Source of the DNA: Rhizoctonia solani
Taxonomy: Eukaryota > Basidiomycota > Agaricomycetes > Cantharellales > Ceratobasidiaceae
Assembly (NCBI RefSeq): GCF_016906535.1
Contig: NC_057381.1
Location: forward strand, 62,001 to 126,000
Reading direction: 5' to 3'
DNA: 64,000 nt
Shown: positions 1 through 11,552 of the stretch, in pieces
Layout of the letters: every line of letters starts with the position of its first letter
Numbering within the stretch: the first letter of the stretch is position 1
Translations under genes and position numbers: made by a program
The notes under the pieces: model-generated
Databases searched by the model: none
What the model saw: the letters and a program-made list of their open reading frames with translations, nothing else
What the model was told of the DNA's origin: nothing

Positions 1-474
1 AACATGGCTTGGCCAATATACGATTTGCTAAGACATAAGACGCCCAACAGCTGCTTCCTCATTGCCAACAGCGCGTTCCCTTGTCTTGGCGTAGGAGAAG
101 CCCAAAAGATCAAAGTGCCGCTCAAGATCAACGTTTGCAGAACCAGAGAGCAAGATCAAGAGTCCCAAGAGGTTACAACGGCGCGTCAAGCTGTTGAGTG
201 GGGAATGCAAGCCATTCAAGGGTGTTTTTCTTGATTGTACATGCCGCTCAACGCTCACGATGCTATGGGCCGCTCTTGACTTATAGAAGTGTGCTTTTGG
301 ATGCATAACGTTTGAACAGAGAGAGTTGAAGTTAACCAGATACAAAGTGTATATATGCCAATGTGGGGTAACGGAGAGGGACAGCGTATGAGCAATTGGG
401 AGTTATTTATTTGTACACTGCAGACTGATTGCGTTCAAGAGTTCTACATCAACCGCGGCTTGACTTTCAACTGA
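1..474 (+). pseudogene. Decayed PIF/Harbinger-type (DDE_Tnp_4-like) transposase, C-terminal part
   Basis: One reading frame runs from base 4 to the TGA at 472 and is broken by in-frame TGA codons at 232, 277 and 313. The conceptual product has the order of blocks I know from basidiomycete DDE_Tnp_4 proteins: IANSAFPCLG (family ADSAF, so the catalytic Asp reads Asn), then PLKINVC, ARQAVEWGMQAIQGCF, LIEVCFWMHNV and VNQIQSVYMPMW. The stops at 232 and 313 sit where the family usually has Arg, consistent with CGA-to-TGA changes. The N-terminal part lies outside the window. It was a nuclease that moved a Harbinger-like transposon or a domesticated relative; it cannot now make a full protein. The family call comes from recalled motifs, not a search. 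Confidence 0.7.
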
Positions 475-599
475 ATAAAAAATGCTTTTATTGCTTCATT
501 TATACAAATGGATATACATTGCCGTTTAACACACGTAAAGACAGTAATATAAACAAATAAACAATCATTTGTTGAATGGATGCGAGGGGTCAAAGCGGT

Positions 600-2126
600 C
601 TAGGTTGTTGATGGTACTATGCGTGTCTTTGCGACCAGAAGTTGCAAATACTGCATTGGCGCTGAACCAGCAGGAGCCGTTGGTGCCAGCGCGCGTTGAG
701 CAAGAGCTTCCTCAACACGCTCTTGAACCTTCTTGTTGAGCTTGTATTCGATAAGCTTCAGCTTGAGTTTGCGTATCTTCTGGTGAGCTTTGGCCAGCTG
801 TTTCTTGAGCTGTTGGACCTTCCAACCCGATTGCATGTACGCAATGGTCTCAAAGTTTCCCTCTTCTTGTTGCTTGAGATAACTGCTGATAAACTCACCG
901 TTGTTGTCTGATATAAGGTCAATAATGTTGTTGCTTGACGAGGCCTTGGGCTCAGGGCGCCAAACTGTTGGTTTGGCCTCCAACTTTGGCTTCTTGCTGC
1001 CGTGGTCTCTATTGGCCTGAGCAGAGCCAGGAGCCTTACGCTTGTTCAATGGACTCGCTTCAAGCTTCACCGGCGTCTTGACTAAAGGACGGCTACCAGT
1101 TGCAGTAGCACTTGGCGCCTTGCTTGGCAAAGGAGCCTGGGCTTTGTTCAGACAAAGTTTCAACATTGGGAAGGGGGCCGGACCGGTCGATGTTGCCCCC
1201 ACAGCCAATGAGTGTGCCAGGGGTTTTGGGGTTGTGGGGGCCTTGGGCGACAACATGGCCTTGGACGGTGATGCAATAGTTGTGTCAATATTGCTGAGGT
1301 GTAGACCCCACAAAGGCAATTTGCTGTCAGCTCAAGGATCTGTTGCCGTGCTGATTGGGGGCCAATCCTCCTCTCCGTCACTGTTGCAATTCTCTGCACC
1401 TTTGCCTGCCCCTGAGTCACCACTATCACCCGCAACCTTGTCGTCCAAGCCCGCCCAGACTTCACTTGGATTTCCGCCAGCCCCTGTTTCATTGTTCCCG
1501 CAGTTGCCGGCATCGTCTTTGACCTCGGCGTCCTCATCCAGAAGGGGAACTTCGAAGTTAGGGGCGCGCTTGAAATCAAGCCTCAGGCGCCTCATCTTGG
1601 TCTCAGCAAGGTTGAATTCAATCTCTGTCTCCTCGTATTTGTCAGGGGCACTCAAGTCATCCAGCAAGCCCATTGCATGCAATTTACTGATGCCTTCTTC
1701 GACTGCTAACGCAAGACAATGCAAGGGATGCATCTTGCTTTGTCCAGTCGGCTTGGGGAGCTTCAGGACCTTATGTACAACCGCGTGAGCCTTTTGCTTT
1801 AAATATCAGGATAGGATACATAGGATACGTACCTTAACCCAACAATTCTTGCAAACCTTGCCGCTCCGAGCTGTGAAGCTTTGAGCCGTCATGTTTTCGC
1901 CAACTATCTCCCACTGGTTGCTACCAACCGGGCGTACCACAGAGATGATACGGAAAACCAGCAAGTAGTCCTCAATTGTCCAGGTGCAGGCACCTACCTT
2001 ACGTCCGCCTTGCTTCTTTGGGCTTGGTGTAGAAGTCGAGGGCGACTTAGATGGAGTAGAGGCACGAGCTTTGCCTTTCCAACCGCGAGTTACGTTGGAG
2101 ATAGACAAAGGATTTGTGCTAGACAT
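600..2126 (-). CDS. SANT/Myb-like (DUF6818-type) nuclear protein, multi-exon
   Basis: The start ATG is at 2126. Exon 1 (2126-1833) has a basic Ser/Thr/Pro-rich tail, then WTIEDYLLVFRIISVVRPVG and QWEIVGENM, the Trp-spaced SANT-like block seen in fungal DUF6818 proteins. A donor GTACGT starts at 1832. In-frame phase-0 acceptors lie at 1797 (36-nt intron) or 1770 (63 nt, more usual size). Exon 2 continues to about 1335 and is acidic near its end. A last block (about 1319-600) is rich in Pro/Ala/Lys, has a nuclear-localisation-like KRKAPGS..KKPKLE stretch and a Lys-rich coiled coil (QQLKKQLAKAHQKIRKLKLK). I could not find a clean phase-matched junction between exons 2 and 3, so the gene may be mis-spliced or frameshifted there. 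A DNA- or chromatin-binding role is inferred. Such genes are often multi-copy in Agaricomycetes. Confidence 0.6.
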
Positions 2127-2551
2127 TGCAGCTAAGTATATGTGATAGTTGGTTGGAGACAGCTGCGATAGGGGCGCTTGCTATTTGTTGACAACGGCCC
2201 CTATCCCGTGTCTTAGACGATAAATAATTATTATTTGACAAATATATGCAACTGCCTTAAGTCAGCAACGTCCCAATAAGGTAAGAGATTGGCGGGATGT
2301 TATCTTATCAGCGCGATCAAGTGTCATTTCATAGCTAAATACATCCTTAAAAAATAGCAGGGGGGGTCGACCCCCCCTTCTAGATAGGTGGTCCAGATAT
2401 CTAGAACACCCCCCCTTTAGCGTCTAGATCTGTATCCAAGGCATTTCACATTGAGTTCCACGGTGCACAATGCATCCGGGCTGGGCCTCACCTCTAAATG
2501 AGCACTTTAGAACGGCTCAACCGTTCTAAATCTCTTACGGAAACGTACCCA
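2127..2551. other. Intergenic spacer with a GC-pure palindrome
   Basis: No open frame of note. It holds a perfect 18-bp palindrome at 2360-2377 (seven G, TCGA, seven C) followed by a C-rich run near 2407-2415. The spacer ends where the left arm of the large inverted repeat begins. Confidence 0.6.
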
Positions 2552-3011
2552 ATATAAGGAGGCCAACCAACCATGGTAACACCCAGGTCAATTAACTCTG
2601 TTGCATCTTCACATTGTACAAGGCCCCTAAGGCCAGTAACTACTAAGCCCCACACCTGTACTTGTTGCCTTAAGCAACTTCCTCATTGTAGATACATAGC
2701 TTGCCATTGCCCTTAAAGCTTTGGTCATTGTACTTAGGTAGTTTGTTGTTGTAGGTAGCACCCCCACCACCTTATGTGGTTTTACTTAGTTACATACAGC
2801 CACAAGCACCTGCTGCCTTGACGCCCCTTACAGATGTCTAGGACATGCAGAAGTGTGGATTTGCGGTAAGCACCCTTGGCACAGCATCTTGGCATTTGTA
2901 AGCACCAAGATCATGTGATCAAAAAACATAAGATAATCAGTCCAGAAAAAATAGTAAAAATATGAGAAAAAGTGTGCAAGTCCAATGCTATATTGTTATA
3001 AGGGTGTAACA
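2552..3011. mobile_element. LTR fragments at left-arm edge: family 1 LTR (cut) then family 3 LTR (part)
   Basis: 2552-2845 is the 3' half of a family 1 LTR (ends TCTAGGACA) truncated at the inverted-repeat breakpoint. 2846-3011 is one end of a family 3 LTR, ending AAGGGTGTAACA, into which the family 1 LTR had inserted. The undamaged versions are at 29608-30568 in the right arm. Confidence 0.8.
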
Positions 3012-3458
3012 CTCTACTTGTACCTTGCGTTGCCTGCTAAACAGTGATCTGCTTATTACTAGTTATTGGTAGGGATCACCCTGATGCTAACTACTTTGTT
3101 CTTTTAGCAAGTGAATTAGCTACCTTAATGTACTCTTACTTCCTCATCATTAGACTTCTTCTACTTATTCTTGTGAGATTGTTACCTTGTATAGTTAATC
3201 AGTTACCCTTTTTATCCTACTGTCCTAGACATCCTTGAGGGCATCAAGGCAGTGGGCACTTATGGCTGGGTTGTTACAAGTAAGAACCACTTAAGGCAAT
3301 GGGGAGGCTGTTATAGATAGGGACAATAAGCAGTAATGTAATATACTCAAAAATGAAAGAAGGGTACTGGATAAGGGAGTAGGATAAAAAGGGTAACTGG
3401 CTGACTATAAAAGGTAAAGTCTTATGAGGATAAATAACAGGAGAAGTCTAATGCTAGT

Positions 3459-3917
3459 TGTCATGAGCCACACCCCTATTGTGCCCTTTATACACCTACC
3501 AGGGCACTCATGGTACACACTACGGCCACCAGAAACAAGCATATACTTGCATTTATGCACTCAGGACCTCCAGGTCCCCACATATAAGAGACTTATGGTC
3601 AACATGGCTGGACTCAGTGATATTCTCTAAGTCCAGGTCACATGACCTCTCCCCCCTCCAGTCTTTTATCAAATACTATACTAAGCTACTATGGATTTGA
3701 GGTGGGGGAGGGATGACATAGTCTCTTCTATAATAATATTTATTCAGACCTTGCCTGTGGGCTCCCTTAACATTGGCCTGCAGCAAGGGGGGCAGGGGGA
3801 GTGCAACATCCCCCAGCAACATATATTATTCATACATCACTGTGCATCATCCATACTATATATATCTTTGACAGTGGATATATATGGTAATAACCCTTCC
3901 AGATATGTGTTATGACA
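3459..3917 (+). mobile_element. Solo LTR, family D (TGTCATGA..TTATGACA)
   Basis: Inverted ends TGTCATGA / TTATGACA, length 459 bp, inverted copy at 28697-29156 in the other arm. The same family at 33469 is preceded by a polypurine tract, which shows that this strand is the element strand. Contains GGTCACATGACC near 3635. No 5-bp target duplication is visible, and the left flank (CTAGT) does not match the right flank (TTTGT). No coding capacity. Confidence 0.75.
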
Positions 3918-3961
3918 TTTGTTGCTGTTTATGTACTCAGATGAACTTGTATGTATTTAAG

Positions 3962-4130
3962 TGTCCTGGACATGGTCACATGACCAGTACAAGTGGTTGC
4001 ATGCTGGCCCAAGCCCAAATTTGGGGGGTAGCAGGTGTAATCAAGGGTTGTCAGCAGAGGAATAATAGGGCTCTATGGCTTAGTGGTCAAACTGGTTCAA
4101 TTCTGGCCAGTTCTATTTTCCTCTGTTTAT
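3962..4130 (+). mobile_element. 173-bp TG..CA mini-element, 3' end trimmed
   Basis: Starts TGTCCTGGACATGG after TTAAG and stops at CTCTGTTTAT, missing the last bases GACA and one base of flank. The right-arm version (28480-28652) is complete with CTTAA duplicated on both sides, so the left copy lost 5 bp after the arms were duplicated. Contains the tRNA-like A and B boxes described for the copy at 41755. Confidence 0.85.
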
Positions 4131-4282
4131 TAAGTGAGTGAGAAAACAACATATATGCAGAAGATATAACATATTGAGGGTATTCCTGAGGCTTATGGGT
4201 TTTGCAAAGGTGGCAATTGGAAAGAGGGACCTTTAAAACCTTAGTTTGCATCTTTATCTCATGTTATTTACTGTAATATTAC

Positions 4283-4999
4283 TGTTGTAGACACAATCAA
4301 TACCAAGGAATTTATTCCCAATTTCTCAATTTTAAACAAAGGTGTCATAAACAGAGGAAAATAGAACCAGCTGGAATTGAACCAGCTTGACCACTAAGCC
4401 ATAGAGCCCTATTATTCCTCTGCTGACAACCCATGATTACACCTGCTACCCCCCAAATTTGGGCTTGGGCCAGCATGCAACCACTTGTACTGGTCATGTG
4501 ACTGTGTCCAGGACAAAAGGCAAGCAAAGAACATTTTCAATCACATGACCTTGGTGCTTATATCATATGCTAAGCACCAAGCCACATCCCCATCTGTGCT
4601 TACTCAAGCACACATAGCCACCTCCACCCAATGATGTCATTATGACATGTCAGTGACATGTATGCATGAGTAAGGCTGCAGTTGGAGTGGGGTTCTTATT
4701 TGATACAGTATTACATATGTTGTGATTGTAGATAGCTTGCTTGTAGAATGTATAAGGAGGCCAACCAACCATGGTAACACCCAGGTTGATTACCTCTTGT
4801 AGCATCCCCCAATTGTACAAGGACCTTAGGTCCAGTAAATAGATACTTAACTACTCAGTCACTGCCTTAAGCAGTCTTGACACTGTAGTATAGCTGGTCA
4901 GTGCCATAGATAGGTTCTCCATTGCCTTAAGCAACTGGCCCACTGTATACTGTGGCCACAAGTGCCATTCCCTTGGCATCCTTACAGACGTCTAGGACA
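4283..4999 (+). mobile_element. Solo LTR, family 1, with nested 173-bp element
   Basis: Begins TGTTGTAGACAC, ends GTCTAGGACA, and is flanked by the 5-bp duplication ATTAC (4278-4282 and 5000-5004). Removing the nested mini-element and its duplication leaves about 539 bp. Mirror copy is 27610-28326, with GTAAT on both sides. LTR-type integration is clear. There are no internal genes, so it is a solo LTR left by recombination. Confidence 0.9.
4343..4515 (-). mobile_element. 173-bp TG..CA mini-element, complete
   Basis: Plus strand reads TGTCATAAACAG ... GTCCAGGACA, flanked by AAAGG at 4338-4342 and 4516-4520. Length is exactly 173 bp, as at 28094, 28480, 41755 and 43410. It sits inside the family 1 LTR. 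Confidence 0.92.
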
Positions 5000-5058
5000 A
5001 TTACTTGTGTAACAATAAAATAAGTACAGATTAGTAGAAGGATGTCATATCCATAACA

Positions 5059-6443
5059 GGCTTCTTATTGGATATTGTGTTGGATATATTGTATTTGTAA
5101 TTAGCCACTTCCTGTAATATATAAGGAGGACAATTGACCATGGTAATCCCCAGGTCAATTACCTCTTGTTGCACTTGACATTGTGTACAAGGCCTTACAG
5201 CCAGTAACCCACTTAGCCAGTTACTTAGTCACCACCTTAAGTGGCTTCATTGTTGTACTAGATAGTTGTACATTGCATTAGGCAACCTGGTTGTTGTAGT
5301 ACAGTTAGTTGTTGTTGTAGTATAGGTCCTTGTTGCCTTAAGCAACTTATTGTTTGTACCACCAGCCATAAGCACCAGAACCCCCTACCCCATCCCAGAC
5401 TACATATAGGACAGTAAGTCTATTTATATTGTACATCAATTAAGCCTACAGGAATTTCCCCTTAAACATATAAGGGGGTGGTCATAAGGAGAAAGCTGTA
5501 AGGTGGTAAGCTGGATGCTGGCCCCACACAAGCACACCCCTTTAAGCTCACAAGGGGTAAAATAAGGGGAGGAAACAGGTGCTCCAGATGCATTAAGGGG
5601 ATATCCCCCTTAATATGCCTGGATTACTTTTCACTGTGAATTGCCATCACCATGTTGTACCAATTCTAACCCTGTTCAAAGGATTGCTTATACATCAAAA
5701 GTACAACCAAGATGCTGGTTTAAGTGCCAAGACTAGGACTTTGCTCTGCTGCAAGAGCCTAACAGCATTTGCCAAAGCTCAATTGACTGGTTTGCAGTGA
5801 TTTTTTTCTTAACATTTTTGTTTGTTTCCCATTGCATGTGCACACCAGTACCAGCACAATTGTGTACCCTTGCTGGATACCCTTGGACACTTGTGACTAG
5901 ATCTTGTTCTATGTGTTACCATGGAAAAATAATGTATAATGGATTTCGAACAATCCAATACTAGGTGACATCATACGGGAAATAAGGGGGTAAAACACAA
6001 AAATTCAGGGGGCGGCATGAACGTAAAACAAGTGGGTTACCCCTAGAATTGTGCCAAGGGGGATAACACCCGTTAAGTTGAGCGAGTTTCCCCTTTAATC
6101 TCACGGGGCCTACCACCTTAAAGTAAATGCAGGTTTTTTGGTTAATTTAAGGCGGTTTCTTTTCGTTATGTTAGTACAGCGATTTGGAGTGGTTTGAAAC
6201 TTGCGGGACCGATTCGAAGTGATTTTGATTGACCTTTCGAAACCTAGAAATCCGGGCGCTGGTAAGCTAATACGTTTTGGCCGACGGATCACAGTTACAC
6301 AGCAGCGCAACGTGTGTCGCTATTATCGGCAAGATATTGCTTTGCACACAAATATATCTTCCAACATAAAGACATTCTGATATTAGTTAAAGATTTCAAC
6401 AGTTTCGCAACAGTCCAGACATCAGATGAAGTTTGGGGCGTAA
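5059..6443. other. Unassigned arm sequence with an LTR scrap
   Basis: About 5071-5413 resembles the family 1 LTR without its 5' end (TATAAGGAGG, CCATGGTAAT, ending ATAGGACAG). 5414-6120 is marked by many short CCCCTTAA / TTAAGGGG stretches but no convincing gene. 6110-6440 has short frames that I could not assign. The mirror region is 26166-27550. Confidence 0.5.
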
Positions 6444-7493
6444 TCAGGAAGAGCAACCATAATCTACAAGTGGTTTTCCACACTCCCTGATTTTCTTGAT
6501 AAACAGTGTCTTGAGTTTTCGCCGATGTACTTCACCAATCATTGGGCGCCGCAGTTTTATAGGGTTTTTTTGATAGACTTCCATGCAGTCTATCATTGCT
6601 TGACAAAAGACCCAACAGTTATCCTTCAAAACGAAACATATTAGTACTGGGTGCGCAAACGATACCTAACGATGTTCATACCTTCAAAAGATTGTAATCG
6701 AACGCTAGCTCCGCCATCAGATCCAATAGAATTATCAGGTGTTCTATCCCTACATGGTCTGGAAATTTAAGTATCTCCTGAGGCAATGCGTGCACGGGAA
6801 CAAGAGACCCTTGATCGAAAGACATTTTGATTTGGTCCATGGCTGGCACCCTCTTGGCAGTCATGTTGAACTTGTTTACCCAACCAGCTTTGTCCCGGGC
6901 TTCTATTGATCTTTCAATGCGTATCCAGGCCTGTTGGTTCGATACACCATGACAAAAAAGACCTTCCGTGTGAACCAGAATGAACTCGTGATGTGCCTCC
7001 TGGAAACATTTGATTGAAAGAACTCGGCCAGATAACGATCTCCGTCGCTCGCAAAACTTGGTGAGCGAAATGAATTGATTCTGCGACACGCATTTGCCCA
7101 CAGCCCATTCCAATCAGTAAAGAGCCTGCCAGAAATACGAATAACTTGTGTACCATGGGCACGTAATTCCCTCCCGCAAGATGGTAGTAATTCTACAGTC
7201 AATCCCCGCACGTTAGCTCAAATAAGTCGTGATTGAAAGAAGTCATAACGCACAACCATACGCGTAACTAAGCTACTATGAAGGACGTTATTCAAACTGA
7301 TGCCTGAAAATGGATTTGCAAGTTTCGAGATTTGGCTTTTGACCAAGTGTGTGATCTGATAAACCATATCGAGCATGGCACCTTTGTCGAACAGCTTCAT
7401 GAGAAACACGTGAGCCTTGGCAGCAGGAAACACTTTTACGGCCTTACCACGCCTCGAGATATAGACGCCTGGATAAATAGGACTTCTATCAGG
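6444..7493 (-). CDS. Host-type multi-exon gene of unknown function, left-arm copy
   Basis: Same gene as 25116-26165, on the opposite strand. The exons lie at about 7493-7218 (YPGVYISRRGKAVKVFPAAK...), within 7113-6682 (HHEFILVHTEGLFC, WIRIERSIEAR, ...VGIEHLIILLDLMAEL) and at 6623-6444 (DNCWVFCQAMIDC ...). The intron between the last two (6681-6624) is 58 nt, begins GTATGA, has a CTAAT branch site and ends AG. The style (HEF.LVH, WIR.ER, then a conserved hydrophobic block and a C.W motif across an intron) is one I associate with large families in Rhizoctonia/Ceratobasidium. Function unknown. Whether upstream exons join in frame is unresolved. Confidence 0.5.
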
Positions 7494-10400
7494 TCAATTC
7501 ACATATGATCAATTCACATACGATAGCCTCTTTGATCTTGTGCGTTACGTTACACATGATTTCTGTAGCAAGTCTGGTGGCAAGGTTTGCTGTACGAGTT
7601 GTCGTGATTGTTATAGAGTGCTAATCGGTGAATTAGGTATCTTTAAACACGGTTGAAGCAGACAAGCCGGAGACCTTACCTTTATAGCGTGCCACTTATC
7701 ACACGTTAGGCCCAGTTTCAGAACATAGCAAGAGCTTTAATCCTTGTAGGACTTACCGCCCAAGTCTTTTTGAATGATTGTATCGCAACATCTCATCAAT
7801 AATATATTGTTGAAACTGGGGATGCTCACAACCTGTTCCCGTATGGCACGCTAAGCATAACCGCCCTCTGCATATCATATCTACTCACTGGTTTATTCTG
7901 TCCAATTGCAAGATATTAACATGCGTTAGCATATCATGTCGTACTCCCCTTCCCACACAAACATATGAAATGGCTCATTTTGCAAGATCTTAGAGGCGTA
8001 GTTAGATTATAATCAGCAGCGGCAGAGTATCTGCTCGTACTTGTCATATAAATTGATCTCCCAACTTCCAGCAAAGCGCAATTTCGGTTATAAGAACTGG
8101 AGCTCAAGATACTTACCGGCTGGCAGAGTGATGAGAAAAATCAGCGAATACTTAGCTATAGGCTAATTTACTACCTTGAATCCTGTGATCAATTCCGACC
8201 CATGTTTATTATATGGGGGATAGTATAGGATTTGTGACCCCCTTTCGCAATGGTCCCTTTGGCTCTCGAGGCTCGCTAGCTTGGCAAGGCTTCTTCCAGG
8301 GAGATATGCAGGCGGCTATGCCGGCTATGCGGCTGAATATCTGAGATGTTACGACCGATTTAGTAGACAGGTATGTCAGCGTGTGCCACTCGGAGACGGC
8401 ATAGTATGGCACAGATAGCACGTACACCCATCTTGATGTTAATTGCTCAAGCTGCTGCAACACTGACTGAGTGGGAGAAAGAGGGTGATGTAAAAGTAAC
8501 ATTGGTCCGAGAAGTTTTATGGTAAATGAATTACCAATTATCGGCTGTTACGGTCCATGAATAGCGGTAGTAAGTATGACACTTGGGAATCCGGTCCTCA
8601 CGGCGCGCCTATACTTGCCATGTGGCGAGCACGACCCAGGCTGTCTAAGCGCCAGAACGCACGCATACGAACCATAAAGAAAAAGCGGTTGTACCCGATG
8701 AAAAGAGGCTACAGCACCCACTATAGATTGCCTCAATGGCTTCTGTCTAGCGTGCTGAAATACTCGTGTTGCGCAATGTTATCTGAAGATACTCAGAATA
8801 GACGCCTGATGAGGGCATTAAATAAAGGTGATAATCACATGTCTGTGCCGCGTGGTAATGTGAGTTTATCTACCCCTGAGCGACCTACGTCTTTCTTTTG
8901 CCTATCATGAGCTACACCCCGCAAGGACGGCTTAGAAGTTGATTTCTCTATATATCTTTTGCGGTGCAAGACATTGCGCGCGCCTTGCCTGATTTTTGAT
9001 ATCATCTTTTCGAGCATGCTGGTATCAGTTGGGTGCACACTTCTATAGGGAGAAACGTTTTGCTCTTTTAATTTGGCGGTGCATTCACGTTTCGGTCTAA
9101 AGGTGCATCATAGATATACTCTCCCACTTCAGTTGGGGGTGCAAATATCGGAGCACCGTTGCCTTGAAAATATCATCTACGTGCAATAAGCTTCATCATT
9201 CGTTCACACTTGGCGTGATAATCCAGATCCCTACTAGGTCTTTGGCATCTTAGCCCAGCGAAATTTGTTAAAATTCTGGCGCTCCGGATACCAGTCGGGG
9301 GAGCGTCTTCATCGATTCTGAGCGTCCATGCTCCCATTGATTCCGGCGCTCCTGAGTGCTCATACTAGTTCCAGAAGATCCGGAATATTTCCGGACGGTA
9401 CTCAATATCGAAAGGCCTCTTGAGATCTCAGCATGTTTGCTGATGAGAGCCGAAAAGACTTGTGATCCGAAGGAAAGTCTATCTATTAACCGCATTCATT
9501 CTGGGGCTTTTCAATAATACGAGGGCGTCTATCTCGTAGCATCTGTGCACTGGATCAAGCGGATCTATCGTATGGTTGTTGTTGTGTACCTTGGTTAGCC
9601 ACGGTGTACAATGCCAAATAACCTTTATTTAAACTATTCGTCCTATAGATTAGGTGTCCGCCAGTCGTTTAATAATGAAACCTTGTCTACTTTTGTACTA
9701 AACCGTACACATGCATAGCCTAACCCCATGTCTTAGTCTAGAAAACCGGTACTCTGGTGAGTTCAAAGTGTGCGTCGCCCTTCTAGAGAGGTCTGACAAT
9801 TGATCTTGCCCACGCTTATTTACAGTTGCCCGCTTACTTTTGTTTCTTGATAGACGCCAACCCCTGTTGCCAAATATATCCAGCCGCAACGTCAAGCCTT
9901 GCACCATGGCAGTGAAAAGAGCTTGTCTCTGCCTACACGCGCCTGTTCCTCCAAATGTGATGACTTATTTATCCCTCTCAAGTCCTTACCTCCATTCGGT
10001 GTTTAACCTAACCCCGCAGTGACCCAAGATCCTGGTTTTGTGTATCACTCATACGGCTCATCTGACAAATCCCCCTGAGCGCATTGCTCTCACAAGCTGT
10101 ATAGAGGCCACAAGCACAAGAAGCGACCCCCCTAACATTGTGAGCCTGGCGGCTATGGAAACTCTGCGCCAAAACTAGCAAAAAGTCCGATCCTAATTAT
10201 TTACCAGCCTAAGTCGCGCATTGGTGAGTACAAAGGTGCAGAAATTCCGTAGCAAAGGACTGCAATTATAAATGCATGTAGATTCTATTGAATCAATTCA
10301 CATCACTAAGTAAATGAAGGAAAAGCGAGCTTTTAGTCTGCACTATAATCAATCATCCAGTAACAATCCCCACCCAACACTTGGCCCACAATGCACTTAA

Positions 10401-10846
10401 TTGTCTGTGCATTCAACCTTGCCACTCCCGAGTTGGCCATCATTATTAGAGACAATCTTAAATGCCAAGAAAAGGAACCTACTTAAACATAGGGGAGTAT
10501 CCCCCTTGAAACTTATCACATTGCAAGCTACCTAGTTAAAATAAACACCTAAAGTCCTGAGTTGGTGCCAAGGGGTACTTGAAACTCCAGGAGGGTGTAT
10601 AGGTTAAGGGGTTATTTTGCTCAGGACTGATTGTTGACAAATGACATGATGAATTTAAGTACATACAGTAGTTAACTTGCTCATCCATCTTTGTTATCCA
10701 AGTCATGCTTGTCCACTTGGAAGCCTGTGCAGCAAATTGCTCCACTACAATCAATGATTAGCCATTTTCCTGCCTGCAATGTTGCCTATGCAAATGCTTG
10801 TCCATCAACCACAGTTAAAAGGAATTGATGTAAACAAGGTCAAACT
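7494..10846. other. Non-repetitive part of left arm, no assignable gene
   Basis: Base composition here is more balanced than in the LTR blocks, and it may be old host or gene-derived sequence. Frames of up to about 117 codons exist (for example 8557-8910) but show no motif I recognise, and each recurs in the other arm simply because of the duplication. Mirror region is about 21750-25115. Confidence 0.5.
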
Positions 10847-10996
10847 AACCAGCACAAGTGGTTGCATGCTGGCTCAAGCCCAAACTTGGGGGGTAGCAAG
10901 TGTAATCATGGGTTATCAGCAGGAATAATAGGGCTCTATGGCTTAGTGGTCAAGCTGGTTCAATTCCAGCTAATTCTATTTCCTCTGTTTATGACA
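10847..10996 (+). mobile_element. 173-bp mini-element, 5'-truncated or variant
   Basis: From ACCAGCACAAGTGG onward it follows the mini-element, including TGGCTTAGTGG and GGTTCAATTCC, and ends TTTATGACA. The usual first 25 bases are replaced by unrelated sequence, and no target duplication is visible. Mirror copy is at about 21600-21750. Confidence 0.75.
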
Positions 10997-11552
10997 ATTC
11001 TATCTGGACAGAGTATATTAAAATATGCCAGTTGCACCATTTACTATTGGTAATAAGGGGTGCAATGTCAAAATCACCTATATCATAACATATCCCCCCT
11101 ACCTTGGACATATGTGCATGTGTAAAGTATGTTATGGATAGGGAAAATAATCTGTTATAAAATATAATCAAAAAGGGAACCTAGTTGCCAAATCAAGCTA
11201 GAGAATATAAAAGGTATTATGCTAACCATAAAAGGTCATAATTTTAAAAGATATATCAAAGATGAGGTATTAGGTTAAGGAGAGTAGAGTGTACTTAAGT
11301 AATTAATTGGGTGTTAAGGAAAGGATGTAGTTAGTATCAGGGTGATCTCTCCTAAAGACTAGCAATAGGAGTAGTACTAGATAGCAGGGAACACACTGTA
11401 CAAGAAAATAGTTAATAAGCTAAAATTAGTTCCTGGAACTCACTGTAGTTCACTTAACTTATGCTCTGGTGTGGTAGCTTGTACAATGGGGGATATGTAT
11501 ATATATTCTGTCTATCTAACTAACTGTATGCATATTTGTGTGGTATCCAGCT

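Larger units (their letters stand above)
3918..5058 (-). mobile_element. Partial LTR of family A, carrying nested insertions
   Basis: The sequence from 3918 to 3961, 4131 to 4282 and 5000 to 5058 together follows the 3' part (plus-strand order) of the 1.5-kb family A LTR seen at 11553, 17935 and 56607, ending CATATCCATAACA. It is split by a 173-bp element at 3962-4130 and by a family 1 LTR at 4283-4999, which itself holds another 173-bp element. Inverted copy lies in the right arm at roughly 27.55-28.70 kb. Confidence 0.75.
2552..11552. repeat. Left arm of giant inverted repeat (about 9.0 kb)
   Basis: Read on the minus strand, this stretch matches 21055-30069 almost base for base. Mirror coordinates sum to 32621 at the outer end, 32609 in the middle, 32600-32603 further in and 32598 near 10.5 kb, so the arms differ by scattered small insertions and deletions plus rare substitutions. 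Example: the right arm has three extra bases next to the position mirroring 9135. The outer breakpoint falls inside an LTR (family 1) that is complete only in the right arm. The inner end coincides with the first base of the LTR at 11553. The arm contains LTRs, mini-elements and one host-type gene, each annotated separately. Confidence 0.93.

Noticed and set aside
9280..9400. Second copy of the GC-rich MITE (CGCTCC/GGAGCG motifs)
   Set aside because: Ends and duplication could not be matched to 54816-55020; similarity is limited to short motifs.
8209..10022. Many matching open frames in both inverted-repeat arms, suggesting conserved proteins
   Set aside because: The match is due to recent duplication of DNA, including non-coding parts, so it is no evidence of selection.
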